A DNA stretch of 64,000 nt from Chaunax sp. Z400 (taxonomy: Eukaryota; Chordata; Actinopteri; Lophiiformes; Chaunacidae): contig CM075187.1 in the NCBI GenBank assembly GCA_037577475.1, forward strand, positions 1,960,046 to 2,024,045. The letters are read 5' to 3'. This document shows positions 1-12,837 of the stretch, one piece after another (the first letter of the stretch is position 1; each line of letters begins with the position of its first letter). The notes under the pieces are model-generated. The model had not been told where the DNA came from. It worked only from the letters and a program-made list of their open reading frames with translations, and searched no databases. A program made the translations under genes and the position numbers.

Positions 1-1720
1 CGCCTCTTTCCCACCAGATCGACTTTCTTCACCGCAGGAATGAGACACAGACATCTCCTCCAGGCTGAGACACATAATCTGGGCCTGTCAGGGCCTTTAT
101 CATACTGGATCAACTGGGAGCGCTTCTCCACAGTCCCCACAGGCAGCAGGATACCTGCACACGCATTCCTTCGACACATCCCCGTCCCGAGAGGCGTATC
201 GCCTGTCTTTTATGGCAGCTCACCTTAAGGATTGCTGCTCTGCATTGTCCCGATTGAAAACTAAGACAGCAGGAGGATATTCCTGATCCCTCAAAATGTC
301 AGAATCCCGATCAACAGAAAACAGAGATTATGTTTGATGATGATGACGATGATGATACGACCTGCTGATTCATTCAGGAGCCCAGCTGAGGGTTGTTTCA
401 TCCAGATAAGAGAGGTTATGCAGAAGAAGCTGCAGCGTCTCCGTGCTCAGGACTCTAATCGTATCACTCGCCTCTGGGCCAGACGTCTTTGTACTCTCTT
501 TAATTGAATTGAGGCCGGGATGAGATTGGCTGACACACCTTCCAGTCGCTGAGAGCAGAGGCAATTTGGGGATGGCTGTTTTTCAAGCTTTAAAACCCTG
601 GAGGAATCCCGCAGGCTTCATTCCGCAGATCTCGTTGCCATTAATAGACGTGTCAAAGGCTTCCAAATGTAATTGTCTGGTAGAAATAATTGTGAAATTT
701 ATTGGTATGTTTGCAAGCCTACGATTGCTCCTTAAAGACGGGCTCATCAAACGCGGCCGTGATAAACATACCTTATTGAATTTCTAGCTCGTGTGTGAAT
801 GCATTAAAGGAGGCCGTCTGACGTCACCTTGTCCTCTGGCATCAGGCAGTGGCCTCATGAAGACACACAGGGATTAAGTGTATGATTTATCGGCTCAGAA
901 TCGCCTGTTTATTTGTGCCCTTGTTCACCTCCGTTAATCACTCTGTGTAAAGACTTGCAGAGGAGGTGCAGACTTACTGCATCACCAAGTGTACAGTGTA
1001 GAAAGCCAGAGCGTGTTCCTGCATGTCTGACTGGAGTCTGAACACCTTCGCCTGGAGCGGCGAGGATTTTCCCTTTAAAGAGCTGAGGTGAAACAAATGT
1101 CTTCCTATTTAGTTTTTCCTGTATCCTGTGCAGCCAGGAGGCTAAACCACCAAAACCAAACAGAACTGGAAACAGACAGACATACAGAGGTCCTTTCAGG
1201 CTCCTTGGCCCATAATCAGATAGGATGTGGGTTTGAAACGTGGCGCTGACGTAGAGCTCCTCAAACAGTGCCGAAGTATTCGATGAGGAGGTGAAAAGCT
1301 CTGATTTTCGGATATGTACCAGACAGCCGAGGGTAGGACGGGATGGTTGGAGGGAACAGGAACACTTTGTGATGCATGGTGACTCATTTTTGCCAAACTC
1401 AGCAGGAGCTCCTTCTAATGCTGAGCTCTGAGTGAGCGTAGCTCGGCCGAACCGTCCTTTATCACTCCAAAAGGTTGATATGGAACAAGAGGCACAGCTG
1501 TTAGAGCTACAGTATACAGTATCAGAGATATAGTGAAGCAGCACTGCTTGTAGAAACCCAAGGAATAGTTACTGTAGCTGGAGATCACAACACACTGACT
1601 GGTGTCAAAAACAAACATGGACATTACAGCATTGACCTGCTCTCATGATGTTGTTTCAGGTCATACAGGAAGCTGTTTCAGCAAAAACACCTCTAAAAAG
1701 TCACTGTAGACAACTCAGAG
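1..1720. other. Non-coding upstream flank, no gene recognised
   Basis: No exon with credible splice sites or a recognisable protein was found. The longest open frame (909-1544, minus) gives a composition without domains or a coding-like pattern and is treated as chance. A short (GAT)n tract lies near 340-358. The stretch from about 370 to 870 is unique, has mixed composition and contains several TAAT cores, which is the look of a conserved non-coding element; this is inference only. Confidence 0.5.
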
Positions 1721-1721
1721 G

Positions 1722-2095
1722 TGGGACCAAGTCAAGAGGTCAAGTCCCAAGTCTAGACCTGAGTCAGTGTCAAGTCAAGACCGACAAGACTCAAGGTAAG
1801 GCCTGAGACAACACCGAAAAGTCTCAAGTACTGTAAAGTTAAGACTGTCACGTGTCAAGTTCTGGATCAAGACTGACGAGTCACAAGTCAAGACAGGCAA
1901 GTCCTGAGTCAAGACTGACTAGTCTCCAGTCAAGTCACAAGTTAAGACAGGCAAGTCCCGAGTCAAGACCAACAAGTGTCAACTACCCAGAAGTAGAACA
2001 AAGTCATTGTCAAGCAAGTCACAAGTCTCTAGTCTTTGTACTCAAGATTCAATTAAGGCCGACAAGTCTCAAGTGAAGTCCCAAGTCATTTTATA
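1722..2095. repeat. Degenerate CAAGTC-type minisatellite
   Basis: The sequence is built from imperfect short units of the type CAAGTC, AAGACTGAC and AAGTCTCAAGTC repeated for about 370 bp, with no fixed period. It keeps a short open frame (1852-2076) only because the unit lacks stops in that frame. Such AAGTC-rich arrays are a common kind of fish repeat. No coding role is supported. Confidence 0.8.
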
Positions 2096-4480
2096 GTTCT
2101 TTTTTTTAATGGTCTCCATCTTCTCTTCATCAGTTTATTAGCACAATGCTGCAGCTCTGTTTTACAGTGCAGCTCCAGAAATGTTTTGTAGACTAAGAAA
2201 CTTTTCCAGACTTTGGATCAACATACGAGTGAGTTGAGTGGAAACTAACTGAATCTATCATTTTCTGTGAACCTTTCTATCAAGAGTTGCTCTCAGGGTA
2301 AGTTAAAATACAAAAGATGTGAAAACTGGTTTATTTCTCACAGCACATTTTCAAAAACAGCGATTTAGACTCAGATCTGTGTTGGTTACTTGAACAAAGA
2401 GAATTCTGTGGATTAATCTGAGCGGATTCCTCAGCCTCACACTGGCCATGTTTGGGTTTCCAGCTGCTGCTTCATGCTCAATTCTCTATGCCATGCAATT
2501 ATGCTGGTTCCCACCGGACGTTTGGATTGGGTGGAGCTCAGCAGAGAGTAAGCTCCGACACAAACTGCTCCATAAATCCACCAATACAGTTGGAACAACA
2601 GAAGCTAACAGGCTGCACCAAAGCACAAAGGAACAGAAACATAGCTGCTGTTCTAGAAACACTTTTCTGTAACTGTTGCACAGAGACGCCACCCATAAAT
2701 AGAGGAAGTGATTCACATGAGAAATCAGTCTGAAGATGATTCCTGTCTTTGAAACCCGTTCACTGATAAACATCCATCAGATGAAAAGAGAAGCTCTTCC
2801 TCTCTCATCCATAAAGATGATGCTTTTATTTCATATCATAAGCACACAGTAGACAACATGAGACAAACTCCAAGACAGAATCTATATTTTTTATATTGTA
2901 CTGAGCTTCAATGATGTAAAACAAATTTACAAAACAGGAAAAAACAGAAATATGATGCTCAGTTCTTCTCCCACAGATAAATAAATCCATGTAATGACTC
3001 TGAATCTGCATTATCTCAGCTACCTATAGGGGGCAGTGTCACACCCCTCTGTTACTGTGACCCGACACATACTGACCCCCTCCACATAGAGGTCTAATCT
3101 ACCACATCTGGATCTGGATCCAGTTGTACACAGTGGTGGATCATGAGTTGTCCATGTCTGGGTATTTTTATTTTCTTTGGCCTATTGTCATTATTTTTTA
3201 AGATATTGATAAAATATTAACAAAAAGGTTCAAGTGTTCCAGAATCCACATCCGAACCCAGATCCACCTCAGAACGTCATCATCTCCTCCTCGGTTGACA
3301 ACTTAGAGATACAAGTAAACAAACAAACAAAAAAACAGAGCAAAACAAAACACATACAAAAATAAGATAATATAGAATTCAAAATAATTAAATTATAGAA
3401 TACAATAAAATAGAATTAAAAAATTTAAATGATAAAATAAAATAGAAGTGACAGAACTGAACTGAAGAAAAGAAAGAAAGTGATTAAACTGTGACCAATA
3501 GATAATAATATGACATCACATATCATCAGAAGGATTCAGCCGTCCGACCTGTCAGGAGAAATAAGAATGGACTCCTTATTAAAGTTCTTCAGGGAACATC
3601 GAAGAGCTTTATGTTGTTCAGAACCTTCTTGATCCAAAGATCATTAGACGGGCAAAGCATAAAAAACATTTAAAAAACACCTGTCCAGAAAGGCAGGATA
3701 AAGAAAAATAAAATGACATGTTTTATTAATAAGTTGGATCATCTGCTGGGAAATAAACTGAGGCTTTGGGTCAGATGTTGTCTGGGATGGGAACACTGGG
3801 ACTGGACCAGGACAGACGGACTCTGTGACAACAGAGTCACTGAGGGGGGGGGGAGCTGGTACAGCCTGGCGCCGAGGCTGCAGCCCCCCCCCAGGGGCCA
3901 TCAGACACTCTCTGCCCTGATGGACTCTATTCTATGGTCAACAGCGCCCCCTGGTGTCACCAGCCCCTGTCACTGGGCTGAATGCTGTTTCAGTGTCATG
4001 TTGTTACCCCAGTCAACTATTATCAACTATCATGTTTGTCTGTCATTAATCCAAGAAATTTAGAGCGTTTGATGACATTTTGGTGATGGGTTCAGAAGAA
4101 TTTGAGATTTTGAGGCAGATCCAATATTATTTCAGTTCTGTTCAAATTTTGAGATTTCAGGACCATATTTTGAGGTTTTTTTTGTGAATTTCTAAATAAA
4201 TAAACTGTCAATAAAAAACAAACGCAACATTTAGTCGACAGCTAGTGTTTATAATTATGATTATCATTTCTTTTTCTTCTTAAAAAGGAAATGACGGAGG
4301 CAGTGAAGTCTGTAAGGCTTGAAAAGCAGCACCTAAATCTTGATAAACGTGATGGGCTCCTTTGCCTGGGGCCCCCCCAGAGTCTAGGACCGCCTCTGCT
4401 CCTGTGTGACGCGTCCTCAGCACTGACTGCTGCTCATAACCCCCCCCCCCAACACACACACACAGCTTCAGGGACATGAA
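2096..4480. other. Intergenic, repeat-rich sequence upstream of lgi3
   Basis: No gene was found. About 2130-2290 carries a diverged piece of the dispersed fish repeat that contains the GCTCCAGAAA and GGACTAAGAAAC motifs seen in full at 44.66-45.05 kb. About 3300-3480 is A-rich with runs such as AAACAAACAAAC. About 3840-3900 has G and C homopolymer runs. Open frames here are short and chance-like. Confidence 0.5.
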
Positions 4481-4819
4481 TGCATGGACACACATCTCCC
4501 TCTTCATGCCTGATGCTGTCATGACTGCAGACCCCTGATCCTCCTCACCCTCCTCACCTCCTCACCCTCCTGCTGTTTTTGTGTAGATGTAAATAATTCA
4601 TCGTCAGCCTGCAGGTCCTGGTGCGGAGAAAAGCAGCCTCGCTCATCACTCCTGCAGTGTGCAGCTCCTGAGAGAGACGGGGGAGAGATTGCAGCACCCA
4701 CACCCACCCAGGATACACAGGGCTACCCTTCCTCCCCTCCTTCCTCACCCGTCCTCTCTCTGTGCTCAGAGCTCTCAACAAGCTACCGAGGAGAAACTCC
4801 AACCCTTCCCTCCTGCCTC
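4480..4819 (+). promoter_or_regulatory. lgi3: Probable lgi3 5' UTR and proximal promoter
   Basis: This is the sequence immediately upstream of the lgi3 start codon. It is pyrimidine-rich on the + strand (CTCACC and TCCTC blocks near 4540-4570 and 4730-4760). I see no TATA box or obvious initiator, and the transcription start cannot be fixed from sequence. The assignment rests only on position. Confidence 0.35.
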
Positions 4820-7800
4820 ATGATGCCGGAGCTCGGACGGAGATGGACGAGGCTGATCTGCTTGTCGGTTCTGTGTCTCTGCCTATTGAGGGAATCAGAG
4901 GCCAGGAGAGCCCCGAAGACGCCCCGCTGTCCTGCCACCTGCTCCTGCACCAAAGACAGCGCCTTCTGCATGGACACCAAGACTATCCCCAAGAGCTTCC
5001 CCCCTGGAATCATCTCACTGTGAGTTTGGTGCCTTCATAAGCTGCATGCAGGCTGGTGCACATCAGTGATGTCACCCTCCATTATGTAATGATGCAGAAT
5101 CCCGACTTTGTCCTGGAGTTTCCCTGATGGTCGAGATGTAAACCAGACAGAATCAGTCTAAATGATCGTTATAACAATAATAATCTCTCTTTACTATATA
5201 CTGAACTTCAGAGGAGTGGAGTCGAGCTCCAGGGAGGAACACTAACAATAGATTCCTCCTCTCACTGCTCCTCCTCTGAGGGGTTTCTTCTCCCAGAGGT
5301 AAAGGCATCACATAATGAAATGGAAAGCTGGTTCTGTTTTACTGAGAACGTTGCAAAGTGCTGCTCCTCCTCTGATTCTGACCTCCATCACCGTAGATTT
5401 GAAGTTTTAAGTCCAGAGCACAGGCAGGTGGAGGCGTCCTCATTCTACAGCAGAGAAGAAGGGAAGATTGTCCCAGATAGGAAACTGTCCTGAGAGAAGA
5501 AGAAGAAGAAATAACACATTTTAGTGTTATAACACCTCTCATACGAGGAAAATAGAACAGGAAGTGCTTCACATGATAAAAAGAATAAAAACTGGACCTT
5601 AGGAAACAACATCATGAATAAAAGAAATAGATCCATCCATCCTTTTTCTAGCCTTTGCACCAGCAGTTTTTGAGTAATCCTGAAAAAAAACTAAAAAACT
5701 AGAATGGCAAGTTCAATTAAAAGTGATATTAAAAAGTTAGATTTTAAAAGACAAAGTGACCAAACACTATCATAGAATGTCCCTCTGTAGAGCATCCTGG
5801 ACACCAGACCTGGACCTGCTCCAAACGTTACCGGGTTCTGGTTTGACATGTCCTCCATATACAGTTTGTCATCTGAAAATTAAATAAAAATAAATCCTGG
5901 ATCTGGATCCTGATGGATCTGCCTTAAAACTGAATACTTGGTTTATAATTCCTCAAATGATCCTGCTGACAAACAAACAAACAAACAAACACGTTTGTGT
6001 GATGATAACTGTTGTTTGTGTGAACAGGACGATGGTGAACGCAGCCTTCACTACAGTCTCAGAGGGAGCCTTCTCACACCTCCACCTGCTGCAGTTCCTG
6101 TGAGTCTCATTCAGTCACACACCTTGTCACACACCTTGTCACACACTGTCGTCACACACGTGTCATCGCAGGTGTTGTCACACACGTGTCATCGCAGGTG
6201 TCGTCACACACGTGTCGTCACACAGCTGATCCTCTGTCAGACGTCTCTTGTTCAGTGGAGACAATGGAGGCTCTAGAAGTGACAGCTTGTTGTGACACAG
6301 CGGCTCGATCACTGAATCCCTTCAGCTCTGCTCAGCCAGACAAAGAGCTGTTTATCCAATCAGATGTGTTCATGTGTGACGTCTTAACATTATTTACATC
6401 AGATAAACTTCATGCACTGTTTTATATAAGACATAAGTATTTGTTGAATTTATTTTATTTTCCAAACACAAATAGAAGAAGTTCTGTTGTCATTCTGTTG
6501 TTTTAATGTTGATATGAACTATATTATCTACAGAAGCAAAGATAATCAACCTCTGTTGTATATTGATTGTTTATTGGCCAAATCTACGAATTGTAAACTA
6601 AATAAATATAAATAGTAAATATAAATAATCTAAATTTATCAGCTGTTAATAACCAAATCACATAATAACAGTTTAAATAGATCAATAAACAGATTAAAGT
6701 CTCCTTCTCCTGACTCCTCAGTCTCTAAATGATCCTTAATGACCAGCATCTCTAGTTCTCTGTAGACCCTTTAGCTGCTATGACCTGCTGCAAACCTGCT
6801 GCAGATCCAGACTCCAGCTTCTGGCAGCGTTCCTGAGGAATCTTAGCCCATTCCTCATGGACAAAGGCCTCCAGTTCTGGAATATTCCTGGTTTACCTGC
6901 TGCAACCACCTTCTTCAGATCCCACCAGAGATTTTCTATGGGATTAAAGTCAGACGACTGTGACGGCCTCTAGAACGATCCAGGACCTCCTGATCCTTGA
7001 TGAAATCCATCTGACCCTCTACACGCTGCAGGTTTCCAGAGGCCCAGGAAGCTGTTGTGTTGATTTGTTGAATTATTGCAAACAGCTGATAAATAGTAGA
7101 TTTTGTCAATAAACCTAATACACAATGGGGGTCAAGTGATCTAATTGTTGTTACCTCCTCCTTACAGGCTCTTGAACTCCAACACATTCACCATGATCGC
7201 TGATGATGCCTTCGCTGGTCTGTCTCACCTGCAGTACCTGTAAGTGACAAAATGACGACTGTAAATTTACTGTAAGGACAAAAACCTTTTGTTCGAGAGT
7301 CAAGGTCTTTTCAGACCAGAGGAAACCCTTTTTAGTGTATCTACACTGCAACACTGCAGATATTCAAATCACTTGTTTCAAGATAAGTAAAACCTAGTGT
7401 GTCTCCTCTCAGTGGTTTACAAAGAATAAAAACACCAGCAGCAATCAGCATTCTACTCACACAGATAAAACAAGTGTATAAGCATAGAAAACATGTCTGA
7501 ATAATCAGTCATATTTAATAGTCTATTGCACTGTTAAATTATTGTACAGTTCCAGGATACAATTACACACACTGCAAAAAAAGAGCAGCTAAAATACAAG
7601 AAATAAACACAGAATTTGAGATTATTATTATTATTAATAATCATAATTATTATTATTAGTAGTAGTAAATAAATAAAAATAAAGATAGTAAAATATTTAT
7701 CTATATTATCACCTCATTTGTTTCCTAAACTGTCAACTTCTACTATTACCTGATCAGATGTTTAGCACTCAGTCACCTCCTAACTTACATATTGTCACAC

Positions 7801-10172
7801 AATACATACAATAACAAAACAAAGTTTAAATTTAATAATAAATACTCAGGATCCTCCACCACAGCTGTGTTTCATTGAAGGAGGACAGTCAGAAATAAAT
7901 AAATGAAATGCTTAAAATCTACCTCTTCAGTACATAAAGTTTCATGTGCTTCGTTCTGTCCTCAGGTTCATCGAGAATAATGACATCCAGACTCTCTCCA
8001 AGTTGACCTTCCGAGGCCTCAAATCTCTGACTCATCTGTAAGTGTCTTGTTGAGCTAATAAGAGAAGAGTCTCTTTGCACAGTAATTCAAACAGACGTGT
8101 GGCGACTCTTCCAGATGACAGGTGATAAATTCCCTCTGTCTTCAGATCTCTCTCCAACAACAACCTGCAGCAGCTGCCTAGAGAGCTCTTCAAACATCTA
8201 GACATCCTCACAGATTTGTGAGTCTGCCTCCACTGCTGTACTATTGCACCATGATGGTTCTTGTTGTCCTGTTTTTTTCCTTCTGGTAGCTTTGGAGGAT
8301 TTGAGATCCTCTGAGATATATTTTATCTTCCTCAGAGACCTGCGGGGCAACTCTTTCCACTGCGACTGTAAAATCAAGTGGTTGGTGGACTGGATGGAGA
8401 AGACCAACACTTCTGTTCCTGCCATCTACTGCGCCAGCCCCTTTGAGTTCCAGGGACGCAGAGTCCACGACCTGACACCACGAGACTTCAACTGCATCAG
8501 CGCAGGTTTGCTCCTGTCTCTGTGGAACACTTTACCACAGCAGGACCTAAAGTCAGAGTTGTAATTCTGCATCGTCTTCCTGCAGATTTTGCCGTTTATG
8601 AGACTTTCCCTTTCCACTCGGTGTCGGTGGAATCCTACGAGTTCAACGGGGACCAGTTTGTGACCTTTGCTCAGCCTGATTCAGGGTTCTGCACCTTGTA
8701 TGTATGGGATCATGTGGAGATGGTCTTCAGGAGGTTTCATAACATTACCTGTAAGTAATAAACAATGAATATTAAACCATTCTCTCATGTAAAAATGAAT
8801 GCTCATGTATTTCTTTGCTTGTGTGTGTCTTGCAGCGCGTTCTGCTGTGTACTGCAAACCAGCAGTCATAAACAGCAGCCTTTACATGGTGGTGGCTCAA
8901 CTCTTTGGTGGATCTCATATCTACAAGTAAGGCTCACCATTTCCTCTGTAAACAGCTTGTGACCTGTTGAATCTCTCCAGCTTATCAAAAAATGACAGTA
9001 TGCAACATTTCCAGTATAGAATGGTGCTCATTGGAGTACAAACCCCCACCATGGCCCCCACTACATGTGTTTACAAAGCTCCACCCCTCCGCAAAGTTTT
9101 GTAGAAATTAGTTGAGTAGTTTTTGCATCATTAGGGAAATTTGTATTTTTGAAAAACACCATATCTTGCAATGTTAAAAATAATGTCAAAGAGTTCCTGG
9201 ACCTGCACCAAAGTTTAGAGGCTTCTCTCCTGGCTCGTGTCCCATTCTTGTACCCAATGTCGTGGAAATTAGTTGTGTAGTATTTATAAGTTTATTATTC
9301 AAATATCACATAAAATCAATGCATTTCCAATAAGTTATTCTGTCTCCTGTAATACATCACACTGATGTTATTTATTCACTTTGACTCAACATGATAGAAA
9401 AAACATAAGTGTACCGTTACATTGAAGTCTTTTTGTTGTCAGGTGGGAGGAGGATCCTCAGCGCTTCGTAAAGATCCAAGACATCGACACCACTCGTGTG
9501 AGGAAGCCCAACTTTGTGGACACCTTCCAGCTGGATGGAGAGTGGTTCTTCATCGTAGCAGACAGCTCCAAGGCCGGCTCCACCAGCATCTATCGCTGGA
9601 ACAGCAATGGTTTCTACTCCCACCAGTCCCTCCATCCCTGGCATCGGGACACTCATGTGGAGTTTCTGGATGTTGGGGGAAAGCCTCACCTCATCCTGTC
9701 CAGCGCCTCTCAGCCACCGGTGGTTTACCAGTGGAACCGCAGCCAGAAGCAGTTTTCCTTCTTCTCCCAGATCACAGAGCTGGCTGATGTGCAAATGGTC
9801 AAGCACTTCTGGGTGAGGAAAGTCCTTTACCTTTGCCTCACACGCTTCATCGGAGACTCCAAGATCCTCCGCTGGGAAGGGCAGCGATTCTTAGAGATCC
9901 AGGCTCTTCCGTCCCGGGGCTCAATGGTGGTGTATCCGTTCACCGTGGGCCTCCGCCAGTACCTCATTCTTGGAAGTGATTTCTCCTTCTCCAGAGTGTA
10001 CATGTGGGATGACCTCACTCAGCGCTTTCAGCCCTTCCAGGAGCTGAACATGAGGGCCCCGCGGGCGTTCAGCTTGGTATCAGTCGACAACAAGGACATT
10101 CTGCTGGCTGCCAGCTTTAAAGGCAACACCCTGGCCTACCAGCACCTGGTGGTGGATCTCAGTGCCAAGTAG
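4820..10172 (+). CDS. lgi3: Leucine-rich glioma-inactivated protein 3 (LGI3), nine coding exons
   Basis: LGI proteins are secreted neuronal glycoproteins; the family binds ADAM22/23-type receptors at synapses and along axons. Exons by splice sites and phase: 4820-5019, 6028-6099, 7168-7239, 7966-8037, 8146-8217, 8336-8505, 8586-8750, 8836-8926, 9443-10172. They join without a stop into 547 residues, against 548 in human LGI3. Residues 1-28 form a signal peptide. An LRRNT cysteine cluster follows at residues 37-50 (CPATCSC). Exons 2-5 are each exactly 72 bp in phase 2 and each encodes one LRR. Exon 6 gives the LRRCT (HCDCKIKWLVDW, then YCASP). Exons 7-9 give the EPTP repeat propeller (AQLFGGSHIYK, VADSSKAG, LTRFIGDSKILRW), ending in VVDLSAK. 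Motifs LVNAAF-like, IENNDI, YCASP and LHPWHRDT favour LGI3 over LGI1/LGI2. A second ATG at 4823 has A at -3 and may be the real start. Confidence 0.95.
6112..6228. repeat. GTCACACAC minisatellite in lgi3 intron 2
   Basis: Just after the exon 2 donor the intron holds repeated GTCACACACC and GTCACACACGTGTCATCGCAG units, the latter about 22 bp long. It is a small, locally expanded tandem array. No function is evident. Confidence 0.7.
6565..7135 (-). mobile_element. Internally deleted Tc1-like transposon in lgi3 intron 2
   Basis: This stretch matches the left part of the element at 31947-33216 (for example the shared blocks around GACTCCTCAGTCTCTAAATG and TCTTAGCCCATTCCTCATGG), then jumps to that element's right end (GCAAACAGCTGATAAATAG). 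Most of the transposase frame, read on the minus strand, is lost, so it is a dead relic. It ends about 30 bp before lgi3 exon 3. Confidence 0.8.
9000..9320 (+). repeat. Dispersed 'GTTGAGTAGTTTTTGCAT' repeat in lgi3 intron 8
   Basis: The intron carries a diverged copy of a repeat seen more than a dozen times in the window. It has a GAAATTAGTTGAGTAG motif (general form GAAATCNGTTCAGTAG) followed by TTTTTGCATCATTAGGG, and a second partial unit near 9260. Similar sequences are widespread in fish genomes. Family name not determined. Confidence 0.65.
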
Positions 10173-12085
10173 GCATGACACAGTCGGAGCCCAAGGAGCT
10201 GTATAAGGCCATTATTGTAGCAAGATTTGTCATTGTGTAAAATTATCTCTAAATGCATACTCAAATGTGTGAATGTGTGCAGAGACCTGCAAAAATGTAT
10301 TCAGAATCTGTCCAGAAAAATTCCGATGTGTACTGAGATTTGTAAACGTGTAGAAACATCTGTAAATACGTACACAGAAATGAGTGAAGTACCTCATACA
10401 GCCTACATACCTCTCATTGGCCTTAGCACATACTGAGCCGGGCTTCTGCTTCTCTGAACAGTAATGTTCACATTTCTCAACACATTTCAATAAGTCTTTT
10501 TTCTATTATAAACTACGTGACTGTGACTGTCTTCATTCACCTGCTGTCTGATCGTGGTGACAATAGTAACTGCAGTACCACTCAGCAGGGAACCAGTAAA
10601 GAGCTGGACATCCTGACTCTTGGATGACTGGCTCTGCCTCCTAGGGGAAAGCAGGAAGAAGCTGATGCCAGGAATGGGATGCCGGGTGCGGTCAGATGGC
10701 CCTGTTGCCACGGCAATCAGACAGCAGGTGAATGAAGACGAGGAATGATGTAATCAACTCATCAGCCATAGCTATGATGACATCAGCAGTCATGATGATG
10801 CCATCAACATTTAGAATGACATCATCAACAGTCTAGTCTACATATTCATGGATTTAATGCACCTCCAAATCTTGATACGGATCTGGAGATTTATTTTTGT
10901 ACATTTACAAATCTCATTACACACATTTTACACATTTACAGATTACATTTACAACTCTTATTACAAACACATTTGAAAAGTTTTTTTTTTACAATAATGG
11001 CCCCGTAGAGTTGTTTCTGAGCATTTATCAACATGTGCCAAATATATGAAAGACTGCAATATGTTTAAGCCATGTAACTGAAGGTTGGCTGTTTCACCTG
11101 ATGTTTATTAGAGAAAACTAATTAAATAATGACTCTATTTTTATGCACATCACAATGAAATGACGGGATGATACACAGCATCAGTAACATCAGTTTAATG
11201 CTGCCTCACTGCTTCTGTTCTGTCAGCCATATATCTAAGCCTATAATTGTACCAAAGTATTAGATTATATACTGTACTCTACTAATGTGAACATGATGTG
11301 CATGTGCACCTACTGATTTATTCAGAGTGAATGCTGTAACTGACTGTTAAGATATGAAGGTTTTGTAAGTTGCACAGTGTAGTTTCTCTGTGTTGCATTT
11401 TGCATGACACAGTACAAATGATGTAAACCAAGCAATACTTTAAATCCTTCATTATGTTTATCTTTACAAGACCCTTGAATCTGTTTTGAGTTTGATATTC
11501 ATTCTGCAGTAATAACATGGACAGAGCTGGCCTGAGCAAATATAAGTCCCAAACTGACTGAAATGTGAAGCTGTTTATTTTCTCTATAATTTAAGTTTTT
11601 AAAAACAAGATTTTTTCATAAGTGCCCAAATACCAAAATGTCCCCTCATTTCACATGAAATGAGAGAATATTTGACAACACTTAAGCAAATTTCCTTATT
11701 ATATCTAATAACCAGTTTGGCAGAAAATGTGTGGATTCATGCAAGCTGTAACAAAGTCAGAGAATATATATTAAAATTATTTTTAAAACTTTATAATCCA
11801 CTGTTTTGTGTATGTATAGTCCTAAACTGTGTTCCATTGTCATTGTGTACATTTGCACATGGAGGAGTAGGCGGGAAGGGGATACAATTAAAGCCTATGG
11901 CCCCTAAAAAGTCCTGTGTCCATTGCTTTTCAAACTAGACGGCACTCAGAGCTTAACCCTCCACCAAGGCAGCTCAGTTTCCCCTGTGAGGTTGACTCCG
12001 TAATGCAAGTTGTGGCCACACTTCAGTCTCCCTGTGGCACACCTTCCTTTTCGCCTAGAGCAAGCAGCAAATCATGAACAGTGCA
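10173..12085 (+). other. lgi3 3' UTR and lgi3-chmp7 intergenic sequence
   Basis: AT-rich non-coding sequence follows the lgi3 stop. There is no canonical AATAAA soon after the stop; ATTAAA variants occur at 11131, 11770 and 11887 and any of them could end the transcript. Short open frames here are not credible genes. The 3' end of lgi3 cannot be placed from sequence alone. Confidence 0.45.
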
Positions 12086-12089
12086 TTGA

Positions 12090-12480
12090 GGGCCTGTAAT
12101 GATCTGGATCTCCGCCAAAATCTAATGGACTTAGCTATGGTCAAAAAAGTTCGATGTTCAAATAAGTGGAAAAAAAAGCCTGAATCTGCCCCTTTATCCA
12201 GATCCACACCAAATTTACTCTTCACTCCAACCCTTCCACTAATTTTCACCAAAATCTATCTGATAGTTTATGCATAATAGACGGAAATGTTGAAAAAAGC
12301 CTTTTCTAGCTATGTTAAAGAATGTAAAAATATTTCCTGGATCCACCTCATTATCCAGATCCACTCCAAATATTAATGGGTTCTTCCCGACCACATGCCA
12401 AACCCTCACAACAATGCTGCTAAAAGTCGGACAAACAAACACTCTGAACTGATCGCTTGAGCTCCTTGGCGGAGGTGATA
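12090..12480 (+). repeat. Dispersed 'GGATCC..CCAAATTTAAT' repeat
   Basis: A two-unit copy of the window's commonest dispersed repeat. Recurrent pieces are CCTTTATCCAGATCC, CACCAAATTT, AAAATCTATCTGATAG, TTATGCATAATAGACGG and a terminal GGCGGAGGTGATA. Closest relatives in the window are at 48.86-49.55, 58.69-58.98 and 63.7-63.86 kb. Confidence 0.7.
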
Positions 12481-12837
12481 GTTGAAAAAAATACACAGAC
12501 AAAAAATGTTTTATTCAACAAATAAATATTTTTGAAAAATATATAGAAAATAAGAAAACAACCTAATTTGGAAAAAAATTCTAAGAATTATTATTTTATA
12601 TTCAATTATTTGTCCTTAAATTTACACTTTTATTCATACTTATAAATAAGTATAAATATTTATGTCATATATATTTATTTATACATTTATCTATATAATT
12701 CCACATTTTTTTACTTATTCATTATATGATCTGTCCTTATAGTCTCACATTTTATTTTCTCTTTTTTATCTATTCATCTTTATATCTCCGTTCATTCTTT
12801 AACATATTTATTCTTTTTTTATGGCACTCCTATGACT

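Noticed and set aside
909..1544. 211-codon open frame on the minus strand
   Set aside because: No domain, no splice context, cysteine/serine-rich chance composition, and a second overlapping frame on the same strand is equally open.
9417..9806. 129-codon minus-strand frame
   Set aside because: Antisense shadow of lgi3 exon 9.
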